DNA of 64,000 nucleotides from JALXCH01 sp964495805 (GCA_964495805.1 CAZBWV010000038.1:1-64000); one strand, 5' to 3'; numbered from the stretch's first letter, positions 1 through 9,069 are shown. Numbers and translations: made by a program. The notes: generated by a model not told the origin, from the letters alone.

Positions 1-1969
1 TTCCTTGTTTCTTGTTTTTGTTTTTTGACAGGATGAACAAGATTTCCTGGATGATTCAATGATTTTTGATTTTGGCTCATTTTTTATTGAGATTTTTAAC
101 TCCTGTTTTCTTGTCTTAAATCCAAAATTTTTTAAACCCCAGAATTTTTGAATTTGTATTTTAATCCTCTCTCATCCTGTCCATCCTGTCTGAAATTCTT
201 TTTTTGACAGGATTGACAGGATTATCAGGATGATTGACGAATTCAGAATTTTGATTCATTTTAATTGTGCCTTTTTTCTAATCCCCTGTCTCTTTGTTTT
301 GAATTCCAAATCTTATTTCTAAACTCTAAAATTTTTGAATTTATATCTTAATCCTGTTTCATCCTGTTCATCCTGTCTGAAATTCTTTTTTTTGACAAGA
401 TTAACAGGATTTTCGGGATTGTTCAAATTTTTGACTCGATTTAATCAAAATTCTTTTTTAATTCTTTGTCTCCCATTTTTGAAATCAAAGCTTTAAAATA
501 CCCCTCACAAAAAATCTTTATCTTTAAATTTTATCCTGTCTTATCCTGTTCATCCTGTCCAAAATTCTTTTTTTGGCTTTAGAAATCCTGAACTTTTGTA
601 GATTTATTTTTTTGATTTAGAACTCTTACTTTTCGTTTTACCTCCACTTTTTTCTCGCCGAAATTAATGAGAAGACCTACGTCCTTCTTTGTTGCAGTAA
701 GATAATTGACCAACTGTATTTCATGAGCAATTGTAAGCTTGCTAACTGATTTTAGTTCAACAATGATTTTATCTTCCACCAGAATGTCCGTAATAAATTC
801 TCCTACAATTTGATCCTCATAATACACGATAACAGGTTTTTGCGCTTCTGCATTAAGGCCTATTTTTTGTAGTTCAATCATCATACACTTTTCATAAACC
901 GATTCTAAAAAACCAAATCCCATTTTATTATAAACCGTATAAGCACATCCAATGATTTTCTCCGTTAGCTCCTGGTACTGTAACATTGAATCTCGTAAAG
1001 TTTTAATTTTATCTCACAAGATTCACTAACAAATTCTTTTTTTAAACCATAATCTATTGGACCTTAAAACCCTGCCTGAAATTCTTTTTGGACAGGATTA
1101 ACAAGATTTTTAGGACGATTTAAAATTTAACTCACTTTAGCCCAAATTCTTTTTTTAGGTTTTGTCTCCCATTTTTAAAATCAAAGCCTTAGGAATACTC
1201 ATTATAAAAAATCTTTTTCTTTAAATTTTATCCTGTCTTATCCTGTATATCCTGTCCGAAAATTCTTTTTTTGACAGGATTAACAGGATTTTCAGGATGA
1301 TTTAAAATTTTAATTCAATTCAACCATTATTCTTTCTTTAATCTTTGTCTCCTATTTTAGGATCAAAGTTTTAGAATTCTCCAAATCAAGAAGTCTTCAT
1401 CTCTAAAACCAATCCTGTCTCATCCTGTATATCCTGTCCAAAATTCTTTTGACAGGATTGACAGGATTATCAGGATGATTGATTAATTTAGAATTTTGAT
1501 TCATTTTTAATTATGCTTTCTTTTTATTCCTTTCTCTTTGTCTTAAGTCCAAGATTTTATTTTTAAACCCCAGAATTTTTGAACTTGTATTTTAATCCTG
1601 TCTCATCCTGTTCATCCTGTCTGAAATTCTTTTTTTTGACAGGATTAACAGGATTTTCGGGATTGTTTAAATTTTTGACTCGATTTAACCCTTGCTATTT
1701 TTTTTATTCATGTATTTTATTTTAGAAATCAAGATTTTAGAATTTAACTAAATCAAAAAATCTTTATTTTTAAAATCAATCCTGTTTCATCCTGTTCATC
1801 CTGTCTAAAATTCTCTTTTATCCCTTGTCCCCCATTTTTGAAATCAAAGCTTTAGAGTTCTCCGCAATCAAAAAGTTTTCATCTTTAAAATCAATTCCTG
1901 TTCATCCTGTCCGTAAATTTTTTTGCCCGTTTATCCTGTCTAAAAATTCTTTTCCTTCCTGACAAAGAA
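1..1969. repeat. AT-rich array of ~180-bp repeat units with internal inverted repeats
   Basis: Recurrent units are anchored by GACAGGAT-like sequence starting near 27, 206, 394, 1091, 1273, 1451 and 1638, with degraded copies near 575 and 1817; steps are 178-188 bp. Each junction has the form ATCCTGTTCATCCTGTC, a ~15-nt AT-rich loop (around AAATTCTTTTTTT), then GACAGGATTAACAGGAT, giving an inverted repeat with 17-bp arms and about one mismatch. The rest of each unit is also alike between copies: the unit from 206 and the unit from 1451 are similar over their whole length, and those from 394 and 1638 form a second variant. The array runs off the window start, surrounds the gene at 579-986, and ends within about 30 bp of the stop codon of the NuoH-like gene. 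Its very low GC contrasts with the neighbouring operon. It is not a CRISPR: units are long and the intervening DNA is itself repeated. Confidence 0.85.
579..986 (-). CDS. GxxExxY family protein (PD-(D/E)XK nuclease-like)
   Basis: A 135-residue protein carrying the family-defining motif GFLESVY at residues 25-31. Candidate PD-(D/E)XK residues follow: D67 (in FITDILV), then E77 and K79 (in VELKS), with E28 as the usual helix acidic residue. GxxExxY proteins (PF13366-type) are about 120-135 residues long, so the gene looks intact. Their biological role is not established; nuclease fold membership is family knowledge and catalysis here is inference. The gene sits inside the ~180-bp repeat array, is as AT-rich as the array, and its 3' end lies at a degraded repeat junction near 575. 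It has no operon partner. Such placement suggests a mobile or selfish cassette rather than a housekeeping gene. Confidence 0.85.
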   Translation of the reverse strand: MLQYQELTEKIIGCAYTVYNKMGFGFLESVYEKCMMIELQKIGLNAEAQKPVIVYYEDQIVGEFITDILVEDKIIVELKSVSKLTIAHEIQLVNYLTATKKDVGLLINFGEKKVEVKRKVRVLNQKNKSTKVQDF

Positions 1970-2881
1970 TTAAAATGAGTACATCAGCACGGCGATGATG
2001 CCGATAATTGTCGGGACTTTCAGGAAGAAGCGCACCGACTGTTCCACCCGGAAGCGGGGAAAGCCCACTTCCACGAATACGCACACCATCCAGATGAGAA
2101 AGGTTTTCACCACCATCTCCGGAATGGAAGTGGCACCGCCGAAGAACAGATTCATGAACAGCACCAGTTTGGCGGAAGCAAAAAATGGTCGGTTAGCCTG
2201 CAGCATGGCCAGGAAGCTGCTGTTGTATTCCGTGGGCGGCCCGATGGGAATTTCCTGCGGTGCCATGTGCACATTGAACGGGGAGTGCATCATCATACCC
2301 AGGTAAGCCAGCATTCCCGCAATGGTGGCAATGGGGTTGGTCACCATGTTCCAGTGGGCGATGCCCCCCTGCTGAGCGGCAACAATGTCTGCAATGGACA
2401 GAGTATGGTGCTGCGCCGCCAGGGCAATCACCGCCAGAGCAAACGGCACTTCCGAAGCGGTGACCTGCGACAGCCCACGCATGATACCCATCGCTGAGTA
2501 GGGATGCCCGCTCTCCCCGGCTCCCAGCGCCATGCCCAGCATCCCGAAGAAGATGAAGTACATGACCAGAATCAAATCGCCGCTGAAGCTGAAATTACGC
2601 AGCCACACCGACCCGTACACGGCCGGAATGAACAGATAGAGTCCCACCCCGCCGGAGATGCGAAACACCGGTCCCAGGTAATACATGATGCCGTGGGAAA
2701 TGGCCGTCCGCATGGAGAGGCTTTTCGCCAGATTGATATACGGCTGGTAAAACGGTGGCCCGATGCGGCCGTGCGCTTTAGCGACTATCTTCATGGTTAC
2801 ACCAATCAGCAGCATGCCGTAGTTGAATATGAGGAACAGGGACGCCAGGGCATATCCGATTTTTATGAGGATCTCTTCCAT
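1970..2881 (-). CDS. NuoH/MbxM-like membrane subunit (complex I subunit 1 family)
   Basis: 303 residues, starting with MEEILIKIGY; the upstream open extension is rejected because this ATG overlaps the preceding stop as TAATG. Multiple membrane helices and the sequence KAHGRIGPPFYQP near residue 35 match the family's RIGP motif, and an acidic stretch with E-x-G-E-S-G-like spacing follows the middle helices. In complex I, Mbh, Mbx and group 4 hydrogenases, this subunit joins the membrane arm to the peripheral redox arm (quinone-binding or proton/sodium-transmitting junction). It is last in the antiporter operon. In Mbh/Mbx loci it accompanies J, K, L and N subunits (NuoB, C, D, I homologues), but none follows: the repeat array begins at once. 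The subunit therefore either docks to peripheral subunits encoded elsewhere or belongs to a complex lacking them. Confidence 0.85.
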   Translation of the reverse strand: MEEILIKIGYALASLFLIFNYGMLLIGVTMKIVAKAHGRIGPPFYQPYINLAKSLSMRTAISHGIMYYLGPVFRISGGVGLYLFIPAVYGSVWLRNFSFSGDLILVMYFIFFGMLGMALGAGESGHPYSAMGIMRGLSQVTASEVPFALAVIALAAQHHTLSIADIVAAQQGGIAHWNMVTNPIATIAGMLAYLGMMMHSPFNVHMAPQEIPIGPPTEYNSSFLAMLQANRPFFASAKLVLFMNLFFGGATSIPEMVVKTFLIWMVCVFVEVGFPRFRVEQSVRFFLKVPTIIGIIAVLMYSF

Positions 2882-5800
2882 TAGTGCACTCCTGTTGACA
2901 CAAAGTATAGGATCAATGCGGTGATGAAAATAAACAGCGCGTAGGTTTGCCCATTTCCGGTGTAGATTTGCCGGACTACCGCTGCGCTGGTATGTGTCCA
3001 TTCGCTAACCGTTGCCCAGAAGCGTTTGACCAGCGGTTTGAGAATGGGCGCCATGGCGCGGGTGTAGGGAGTGAAAAACTGCCAGGCGTAATGGGTGGTT
3101 TCCGGACGCTCCGGTTTTTCCGCAGCGTACACAATGTTAAACGGTTTCACCTTTTGCGGCTTCGGCACGATGAACATCATGTAAATCAGTAACACAACAA
3201 AGATGGCGCCGATTACAATCATGGTCATGGTGCCATCCCAGTAACCCAGACCGTTGTACACCGTCAGATTGTCCCAGCGCAGGGTGGGAGCAAACACCGG
3301 TGCAATGATGGCGGAAATCGGTTTCAACAGCTTATCCGGGCGGATGGAGTAAATCATGATGAACGCAATGAGGATATACTGGGGCACCAGAAACCAGGCC
3401 GGTGCTTCTTTGATGTGCAAATATTTCGGTTTGGGTACGCCCAGGAAGATGGCATGAATCAGCCGATAGCAGTACAGAAACGCCACTGTGCTGGCGAAAA
3501 ACGCCACCCCGGTTTGCAGATACCAGCCTTTCTCAATCAGTGCTTCGTAAAGCAGCCACTTGCCACCAAAACCGGTGAGGGGCGGTACCCCGGAAAGGGC
3601 GATGATGCCCATCATCACGCTGACGAAGGAAAGAGGCATTCGTTTTATCAGACCACCCATCTCATACATGTTGCGTGTGCCGGTGCGGTAAATCACCCCC
3701 GCCACCGCCAAAAAAAGCAAACCTTTGAAAAGCATGTGGTTCAGGGTGTGCCACAATGCTGCCGCCCAGCCCAGGTGACTCATCGCTGCCAGTCCCAGCA
3801 CAATGTAGCCCACCTGTCCCACACTGGAATAAGCCAGCAGCTTTTTGGCATCCTCCTGAAAGATGGCAAACAGGGTAGCAAACAGAGCCGTCAGCACACC
3901 AATCCAGCCCAGAATGGTGTTTAATGAGATGGTACCCAGGGAAGGAATTCCCATGTACACGAACAGCACCACGAATCCCAGAATGCCCGCTTTGGAGAGA
4001 ATGCCGGAAATCATCGGAGTCACATCGTCTTCTGCTTCGCCGTAGGCGCCCGGTGCCCAGATGTGCAAGCCGATAGCTGCCACTTTAGCCAGAAATCCCA
4101 AGGAAATGAGAATGTACACTGCCGGAGCCAGGTCGCCCACATTGCGCAGGATTTCCATCCCCATTCCCACCGGTTGCGAAGCGTGTGCCAGAGCAAAGCC
4201 GGTGAGCAGAGCGTAAGCGCCACCCAGGCTGAACAGCACATAGCTCAGTGCTGCGGTTTGCGCCCGCTTCCCCCGAATAATTAACAGGTAGGAAGCAACT
4301 GTCATCAGTTCCCAGGCGAAGAAGAATTGCAGCAGGTTGGTAGCTAACACCAGATTGGACAGGGCGCCAAGCATCAGCACCATCAACGGATAAAAACCAA
4401 CAGAGCGGTCGGTACGGTGCAGGGTGGCAATCAGCAGCACCGACCCACCTCCCAGAAAGATAATGTTAAAATAGTAGGCAAATCCCTGCAATTCCGGAAG
4501 AATCCGGGCAGCATACAGGGCAACTATTAGAATCGTCAGTGCACCTTTCAGCCGGGCGGGGAGCCAGTCCAGAACAAACAGCACCGCAGCCGCCAGAAAC
4601 GGCAGGAAAAACAACGTGCTGTGCGGCATCAGCGGACGGGAAGCCAGATACCCGGCAACCAGCGCCAGCACGGCAAATACTCCCAGCACCAGACTGCGTT
4701 CGGGAGCGCGTTCCGCCAACTCCGTCGATTCTGCCTCACCGCGAATGGCGTAACCAAACCAGCGTAACAGGTAAACCGCTTCCAGCAAAGAACCGATTAA
4801 CAACACTGCAATCCAGCCAAACATGCCGTGTTCCGCCAGCGCCATCACCAGGCTCCATTTTCCCCAGAAACCTGCAAACGGCGGAAAAGCCAGCAAGCTG
4901 AGCACAAACAGTCCCATTAAAAACTGGTACAGCATTTTACCACGCAGCACACCCCATTCTTTTATGGAATCCCGACCAACCACCCCGGCCAGCCAGTAAA
5001 GGCCCGCTTTGGCAAAAAAATGGTTGAAAAACAGTGCCGCAATGATGAAACGGAACTGATTCAAACCGGAATTTTCCAGATAGAACCCAAGTCCAAGCGT
5101 GGCCAGCAGCAAGCCCATCTGTCCCACGGAGGAGTAACCTAACATGCGGGTGGTATGTTGCTGCTTCAGGCCCATCAGGTTGCTTACCACAAAGGTGGTC
5201 ATTCCCGCACCGGCAGCAATTAAAAACCAGGTGGTACCACCCAGGGGTAAAATTTTCGATAAGGCAAAGAAAATGGCACCCGAACTGCCGGCAGAGATCA
5301 TGGCAGCAATACCGGGATGCGCGCCCTGATACACATCCAGTGCCCAGCCGTTGGCCGGGAATTGCTTCATCTCAATGAAAAAGGAAAACAGCAGCATAAA
5401 TAACGCCACACCAATGAGCGGAGCACCGGTTTTCAGGACAGCGCTGTGCAACATCCCGTCGATGTTCAGGGTACCGCTGACGCTGTACAGAAAGATGATC
5501 CCTAACAGCAGAAAAATAGAGGCAATGCTGCCTGCAATCATGTATTTGAATCCCGCGGAAAGGGCATTCAGTCGCAAGTCCATGCCAATCAGGGCGTATC
5601 CCGCAATGGAGGTGATTTCCATGAACACAAACAGGTTAAAGATGTCGCGGGTCATCACCAGGCCGTTCATACCCAGAGTGAAAAGCAGAAAGAGAACCTG
5701 CGAACGAATTCCGATGCCGTTCAGAGTGCGGATCAGGTACAGAGCACCGACCAGCGCCAGCAGGTTGATGCCGGTCAGGAAGAGTGCTTCCTGGAGACCC

Positions 5801-6027
5801 ATCTGCAGGTTAATGGAAAGAGGTGGTTTTACCCCGGCGGTGAATATTTGTACCGCTTGAATGTTGTGGGAGGTAAATGCTACCAGCCATTGGGCGGAAA
5901 CGAAAGTGAGAAACAGGGTGGTGCTAAGAAAAATTACATTCACCACCGTTTTGCCCAGACGATCGAACAACGGCAGCAGGAAGGCAACGCCCAGTGCCGC
6001 CGCGACAATGTAAATCGGATTTACCAT
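2881..6027 (-). CDS. Fused double MrpD/MbxH-like antiporter subunit
   Basis: 1048 residues, about twice a normal MrpD/NuoN subunit. The first half (about 1-480) carries a proton-antiporter domain with the TM5 glutamate E137 (FVFMEITS) and lysines K221 and K257. The second half (about 495-890) repeats it with E573 (FAWELMTV), K648 (LAKVAAIGLH) and K679. Both halves contain LGYSSVGQ/LAYSSVGQ signatures. A C-terminal extension (about 930-1048) has a long amphipathic stretch followed by a last helix, reminiscent of the lateral helix of NuoL, MbhI or MbxH'. Archaeal Mbx encodes two such subunits, H and H', separately; here they appear fused. It overlaps mrpC by 7 nt (ATGGTAA) and the NuoH-like gene by 1 nt. 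Both channel-lining charge sets are kept, so both halves are predicted to translocate ions. Confidence 0.85.
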   Translation of the reverse strand: MVNPIYIVAAALGVAFLLPLFDRLGKTVVNVIFLSTTLFLTFVSAQWLVAFTSHNIQAVQIFTAGVKPPLSINLQMGLQEALFLTGINLLALVGALYLIRTLNGIGIRSQVLFLLFTLGMNGLVMTRDIFNLFVFMEITSIAGYALIGMDLRLNALSAGFKYMIAGSIASIFLLLGIIFLYSVSGTLNIDGMLHSAVLKTGAPLIGVALFMLLFSFFIEMKQFPANGWALDVYQGAHPGIAAMISAGSSGAIFFALSKILPLGGTTWFLIAAGAGMTTFVVSNLMGLKQQHTTRMLGYSSVGQMGLLLATLGLGFYLENSGLNQFRFIIAALFFNHFFAKAGLYWLAGVVGRDSIKEWGVLRGKMLYQFLMGLFVLSLLAFPPFAGFWGKWSLVMALAEHGMFGWIAVLLIGSLLEAVYLLRWFGYAIRGEAESTELAERAPERSLVLGVFAVLALVAGYLASRPLMPHSTLFFLPFLAAAVLFVLDWLPARLKGALTILIVALYAARILPELQGFAYYFNIIFLGGGSVLLIATLHRTDRSVGFYPLMVLMLGALSNLVLATNLLQFFFAWELMTVASYLLIIRGKRAQTAALSYVLFSLGGAYALLTGFALAHASQPVGMGMEILRNVGDLAPAVYILISLGFLAKVAAIGLHIWAPGAYGEAEDDVTPMISGILSKAGILGFVVLFVYMGIPSLGTISLNTILGWIGVLTALFATLFAIFQEDAKKLLAYSSVGQVGYIVLGLAAMSHLGWAAALWHTLNHMLFKGLLFLAVAGVIYRTGTRNMYEMGGLIKRMPLSFVSVMMGIIALSGVPPLTGFGGKWLLYEALIEKGWYLQTGVAFFASTVAFLYCYRLIHAIFLGVPKPKYLHIKEAPAWFLVPQYILIAFIMIYSIRPDKLLKPISAIIAPVFAPTLRWDNLTVYNGLGYWDGTMTMIVIGAIFVVLLIYMMFIVPKPQKVKPFNIVYAAEKPERPETTHYAWQFFTPYTRAMAPILKPLVKRFWATVSEWTHTSAAVVRQIYTGNGQTYALFIFITALILYFVSTGVH

Positions 6028-6374
6028 TTCAGTTCCCTGTAATCGCTAATGTCCAGTGATTGTTTTTGTTGAAACAACCGAATAATGAAAGTCAACATCA
6101 AAGCATTGACTGCCACACCGATGACGATGGCGGTGAGTACCAGCGCCTGCGGCACCGGGTCCACCACCCGCTGTACCGCCTGCTGAAGGGGAACGGCGGC
6201 ATCCAGGATGGGCGCGGTGCCCCCTTTAATATAGCCGATGGCAATCATGACCAGCTGCAGACCGGTTTCCGCAATGGCAATGCTGATGACCATCTTAATC
6301 ATATTCCGGCGGGTCACCAGTCCCCAGAAGCCGATGACCATTAAAATGAAACCGATTCCAATTACCAGAAGCAT
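6021..6374 (-). CDS. mrpC: MrpC/MnhC/MbhG subunit (NuoK-like)
   Basis: 117 residues with three predicted membrane helices, the usual size for MrpC and NuoK relatives. The segment GFWGLVTRRNMIKMVISIAIAETGLQL fits the NuoK-type helix 2 pattern including a membrane-embedded glutamate. It is part of the multisubunit Na+(or K+)/H+ antiporter membrane arm. The stop codon overlaps the start of the fused MrpD-like gene. A 124-bp gap separates it from the MnhB-domain gene upstream, the only sizeable gap in this otherwise overlapping operon. Confidence 0.85.
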   Translation of the reverse strand: MLLVIGIGFILMVIGFWGLVTRRNMIKMVISIAIAETGLQLVMIAIGYIKGGTAPILDAAVPLQQAVQRVVDPVPQALVLTAIVIGVAVNALMLTFIIRLFQQKQSLDISDYRELKW

Positions 6375-6498
6375 TTATTCCGTCCTTTATTCGTTTCAAA
6401 TAACAAAAAGGGTTTAATCTCTTTTTCACCGCTAAAACACAAAAAATTGTCTCTTTTGCCTACCGTTTCGCACCGCTGCGGTTAAAGACTTAAATGGC

Positions 6499-7182
6499 TT
6501 ACTCTTTCAGGTTCTCCAGTATTCCGGCCAGTTCTGTTCCCACTTTGAGTCCGATAAACGTGTAAATAATAGGAATAGCGCCGGCGCTGAGAATCTTGCC
6601 GTATTCACCCAGCGGCAGAATGCGGTTATCCAGAAATCCACCGGCCAGGATGATGCCTAAAATTCCCACCAGTACGTATCCGGCACCGGAGACCGATTCC
6701 AGCGCATTCAGCACGTTGTGTTTCAACCGGTAATCCGGATAGGCCAGGAAGAGCAACAGTACGGCGGAGGCAATCACCGCACCGCCCTGGAACCCGCCGC
6801 CTGGGGAGAGATGTCCGTTAATAAAAATGTACGCCCCGAACATGACGATGAACGGCGTGAGCAACGCGGTACCGGTGGTCAGAATTTCGCTGGCAGCGCG
6901 GTAGTCTCGCCGGGCCCGTTTCTTCTCCCGACGACGCAGCAGCACCGCCACACCGGTGGCTGCCAGAAACAGCACACTCACCTCACCCAATGTATCCAGT
7001 CCGCGATAGGTCACCACAATGGCAGTGACCACATTCACCGCCCCCAGTTCCTGCGGTTCGCGCTGCACATAGTCCCGTGCCACACCACTTAATGCACTAT
7101 TGGGTTGCCAGTCCGCATATAGCTGATACAGAACGTATCCCATCAACAGCACCACGATCAGCGAAATGACCCGTTTAATCAT
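6499..7182 (-). CDS. mrpB: MbhE-MnhB domain protein (MrpB-like subunit)
   Basis: 227 residues. The N-terminal part (about 1-90) has a helix, a periplasmic stretch including GAVNVVTAIVVTYRGLDTLGE, and a second helix, as in MbhE or the C-terminal end of MrpA. The remainder (about 95-227) is the MnhB domain, recognised by FIVMFGAYIFINGHLSPGGGFQGG. Fusion of these two parts, with a separate MbhD-like gene just upstream, is the arrangement of Mbh/Mbx-like operons rather than of classical Mrp, where both are fused to MrpA. It overlaps the upstream DUF4040 gene by 8 nt. Confidence 0.85.
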   Translation of the reverse strand: MIKRVISLIVVLLMGYVLYQLYADWQPNSALSGVARDYVQREPQELGAVNVVTAIVVTYRGLDTLGEVSVLFLAATGVAVLLRRREKKRARRDYRAASEILTTGTALLTPFIVMFGAYIFINGHLSPGGGFQGGAVIASAVLLLFLAYPDYRLKHNVLNALESVSGAGYVLVGILGIILAGGFLDNRILPLGEYGKILSAGAIPIIYTFIGLKVGTELAGILENLKE

Positions 7183-7426
7183 CTTCCACCTCCCGACCGC
7201 GCGTTTTTTTCACCGCATACAGAAAAATTACTGTGGAGAGTCCGGCGCCGATGGCCGCTTCGGTCATGGCGACGTCCGGTGCAGCAAGCAGCAGGTACAT
7301 CACACTGGCAAACAGGCTAACCAGCCCCGCTGCCACCACCGCCGCGGCAAGATTTTTCAGATGCACAGCCACCAATGCTGCCACAATCATGGCAATGCCC
7401 AACAAAACAGCTAATAGCGTCATCAT
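7175..7426 (-). CDS. MbhD-like (DUF4040) antiporter subunit
   Basis: 83 residues with three predicted membrane helices. The segment AAPDVAMTEAAIGAGLSTVIFLYAV is the hallmark of the DUF4040/MbhD domain, which in MrpA proteins is the C-terminal part after the NuoL-like domain. Here it stands alone, so a full-length MrpA is absent. It overlaps mrpG by 4 nt (ATGA) and the downstream MnhB-domain gene by 8 nt, implying translational coupling. Confidence 0.85.
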   Translation of the reverse strand: MMTLLAVLLGIAMIVAALVAVHLKNLAAAVVAAGLVSLFASVMYLLLAAPDVAMTEAAIGAGLSTVIFLYAVKKTRGREVEDD

Positions 7427-7785
7427 GGCGCTACCTCCTCTCTGCGGACTTCCCGTTCCTGCTGTTCCGCCTCGGCCAGCTTATCTTCCACCGTTTTGTC
7501 TGTTAAGGGAATACCCACCCAGTGGGCAGCCCGTGCCAGAGAATGGGAAGAAATGGGATTGGTGGTGACGGCAAAGGCAATCAGAATAAGCATCTGCCAG
7601 AACCATTCCGTGTGGTACAGACCGATACCGAATAGTGTCAGGATGCTCCCCAGAGTCGTGGATTTGGTTCCCGCCTGCATTCGGTTGTACAGGTCGGGCA
7701 TGCGCAACACACCCAGGGCACCTAAAAACAGAAAAACAGAGCCGATGAGGGCCAGCACCGCACCGATGAGATGAATCGCTTCCAT
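7423..7785 (-). CDS. mrpG: MrpG/MnhG/MbhC antiporter subunit
   Basis: 120 residues with three predicted membrane helices. The segment FLGALGVLRMPDLYNRMQAGTKSTTLG is a clear PhaG/MnhG/MrpG family signature, and the size is normal. The C-terminal tail (from about residue 95) is charged and probably cytoplasmic. The start codon overlaps the mrpF stop as TAATG and its stop overlaps the start of the DUF4040 gene. Confidence 0.9.
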   Translation of the reverse strand: MEAIHLIGAVLALIGSVFLFLGALGVLRMPDLYNRMQAGTKSTTLGSILTLFGIGLYHTEWFWQMLILIAFAVTTNPISSHSLARAAHWVGIPLTDKTVEDKLAEAEQQEREVRREEVAP

Positions 7786-8045
7786 TACAGCCCTCCTTCT
7801 AAATAACGTGCCACTGCAACCACACCTAAAAAGCTCAGAATGCCGTACACCAGTGCCACGTCCAGATAGATCACCCGACCGGTGTACAGGGCGATGAACA
7901 CAATCAGCGAAATGGAGATGATGGTCAGCGTGTCCAGCGCCACGGTGCGGTCCGCTGCGGTGGGGCCCAGCACAAAGCGAATGCTGGCGACGATGACCCC
8001 TAACATGGCAATGACGCTGGCGATGTGAATCAGTAAATCAGCCAA
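7785..8045 (-). CDS. mrpF: MrpF/MnhF/MbhB antiporter subunit
   Basis: About 86 residues with three predicted helices; the stretch GPTAADRTVALDTL is the MrpF signature. I place the start at the TTG at 8045-8043: it lies 6 nt after a strong TGGAGG, makes only an 8-nt overlap with mrpE, and gives an N-terminus (ADLLIHIASVIAML after the initiator) like other MrpF proteins. The upstream ATG at 8078 would force a 41-nt overlap and add an unusual hydrophilic tail. It sits between mrpE and mrpG in the conserved E-F-G order. Confidence 0.85.
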   Translation of the reverse strand: MADLLIHIASVIAMLGVIVASIRFVLGPTAADRTVALDTLTIISISLIVFIALYTGRVIYLDVALVYGILSFLGVVAVARYLEGGL

Positions 8046-8550
8046 AGATGACCTCCAGATATTTTTCGAACCCTGCAACGATTTTCTCTGTTGCCCCTTC
8101 TTCTTCCATATCGGTTACATCAATCCAGTGAATGTAGTAGTGGTCACCTTTCACGTCCACGGAAAGGGTACCTGGCGTCAGCGTAATGGAATTGGCCAGA
8201 ATCATTCGGCCGATGGGCGATTTCAGACGTGTTTTGACCACCACAATGCCGGGATTGATGGGGATTTTCGGTTGAATCACCCGGCGGGCAACATCCAGAT
8301 TGGACTTAACAATGGCGACAAACAGGTAGCCGATGTACGCGATGCTGTAAGCAATCTTTTTCAGCGTGATGCGGGGAAACTTCCCGGTACGAACAAATAG
8401 CGCGGAAACAATCAGTGCCATCCCGCCAATCACCACCAGATTTCCCGCATCGGTCACATGCGTCCAGGCAATGTAAAACAGCACCAGCACCACCGCTACC
8501 AGAACAACCGTAATGAGTTTTTCCAGAGAGAATGCGGCTTTTTCCACCAT
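8038..8550 (-). CDS. mrpE: MrpE/MnhE/MbhA antiporter subunit
   Basis: 170 residues. Two or three N-terminal helices are followed by a soluble C-terminal domain. Family hallmarks are the segment around residues 85-115 (LDVARRVIQPKIPINPGIV) and LANSITLTPGTLSVDV, together with the closing HWIDV. It is the first membrane subunit of the operon, 25 bp after the MarR gene. A GGGGA lies upstream of its ATG. Confidence 0.9.
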   Translation of the reverse strand: MVEKAAFSLEKLITVVLVAVVLVLFYIAWTHVTDAGNLVVIGGMALIVSALFVRTGKFPRITLKKIAYSIAYIGYLFVAIVKSNLDVARRVIQPKIPINPGIVVVKTRLKSPIGRMILANSITLTPGTLSVDVKGDHYYIHWIDVTDMEEEGATEKIVAGFEKYLEVIFG

Positions 8551-8575
8551 ACAATGATTCCCCTATTCCAGCAAG

Positions 8576-9040
8576 TTAATCAAATTCACTTTCGTGTACT
8601 TCAATCCATTTATCGATGGCGTCAATCAGTTTGGAAATGGCTTCCACCACTGGCTCCCGAAAGGTTGGTTCAATTTGCTCTAAAATCCGACGGTGCAATT
8701 CCAGTGAGGTTTGCCAGATCTGTTTGACCATTTCTTTCCCCTTGTCAGTGAGAAACACATCCACACTTCGTCGGTCTTCCGGAGAAATTTTGCGAACCAC
8801 CAGGCCTTTATCTTCCAGGGAGGTGACAATGCGTGTGACGCCACCAGGTGTAATATCCAATCTTTCCGCCAGTTCTTTTACCCCAAGCGACTGGGAGTTA
8901 AAAAACTGGAGTAAAGCATTAAATTCGGCAATGGAAATTCCTAATGATTTTACCAGGAACAGGTCTTTGATGGCACACTTCTGGCGAAGGGTAAAAATCA
9001 GTTCCGACATCCGCTGTGGCAAATCGCTTGTGACATTCAT
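8576..9040 (-). CDS. MarR family transcriptional regulator
   Basis: 154 residues with a winged helix-turn-helix. The recognition region is LGVKELAERLDITPGGVTRIVTSLEDKGLV (about 52-81), followed by the wing RKISPEDRRSVDVFLTDKGKE, a MarR signature. MarR proteins are dimeric repressors or activators responding to small ligands or thiol oxidation; one cysteine (C22) lies in the N-terminal helix. It is the first gene of the antiporter operon, so autoregulation together with the antiporter is the simplest inference. It also faces the divergent ferritin-like gene across 243 bp. Confidence 0.9.
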   Translation of the reverse strand: MNVTSDLPQRMSELIFTLRQKCAIKDLFLVKSLGISIAEFNALLQFFNSQSLGVKELAERLDITPGGVTRIVTSLEDKGLVVRKISPEDRRSVDVFLTDKGKEMVKQIWQTSLELHRRILEQIEPTFREPVVEAISKLIDAIDKWIEVHESEFD

Positions 9041-9069
9041 CCCTTAACATCCTAAAAATTTGACGGGCT

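Noticed and set aside
1..1969. CRISPR array
   Set aside because: Unit length is about 180 bp, the DNA between hairpins is itself repeated, and no cas genes are nearby.
2881..6027. Fusion of the two antiporter halves as an assembly error
   Set aside because: The reading frame is continuous over 1048 codons, each half has complete motifs and the flanking overlaps with neighbours are normal, so a real fusion is likelier.
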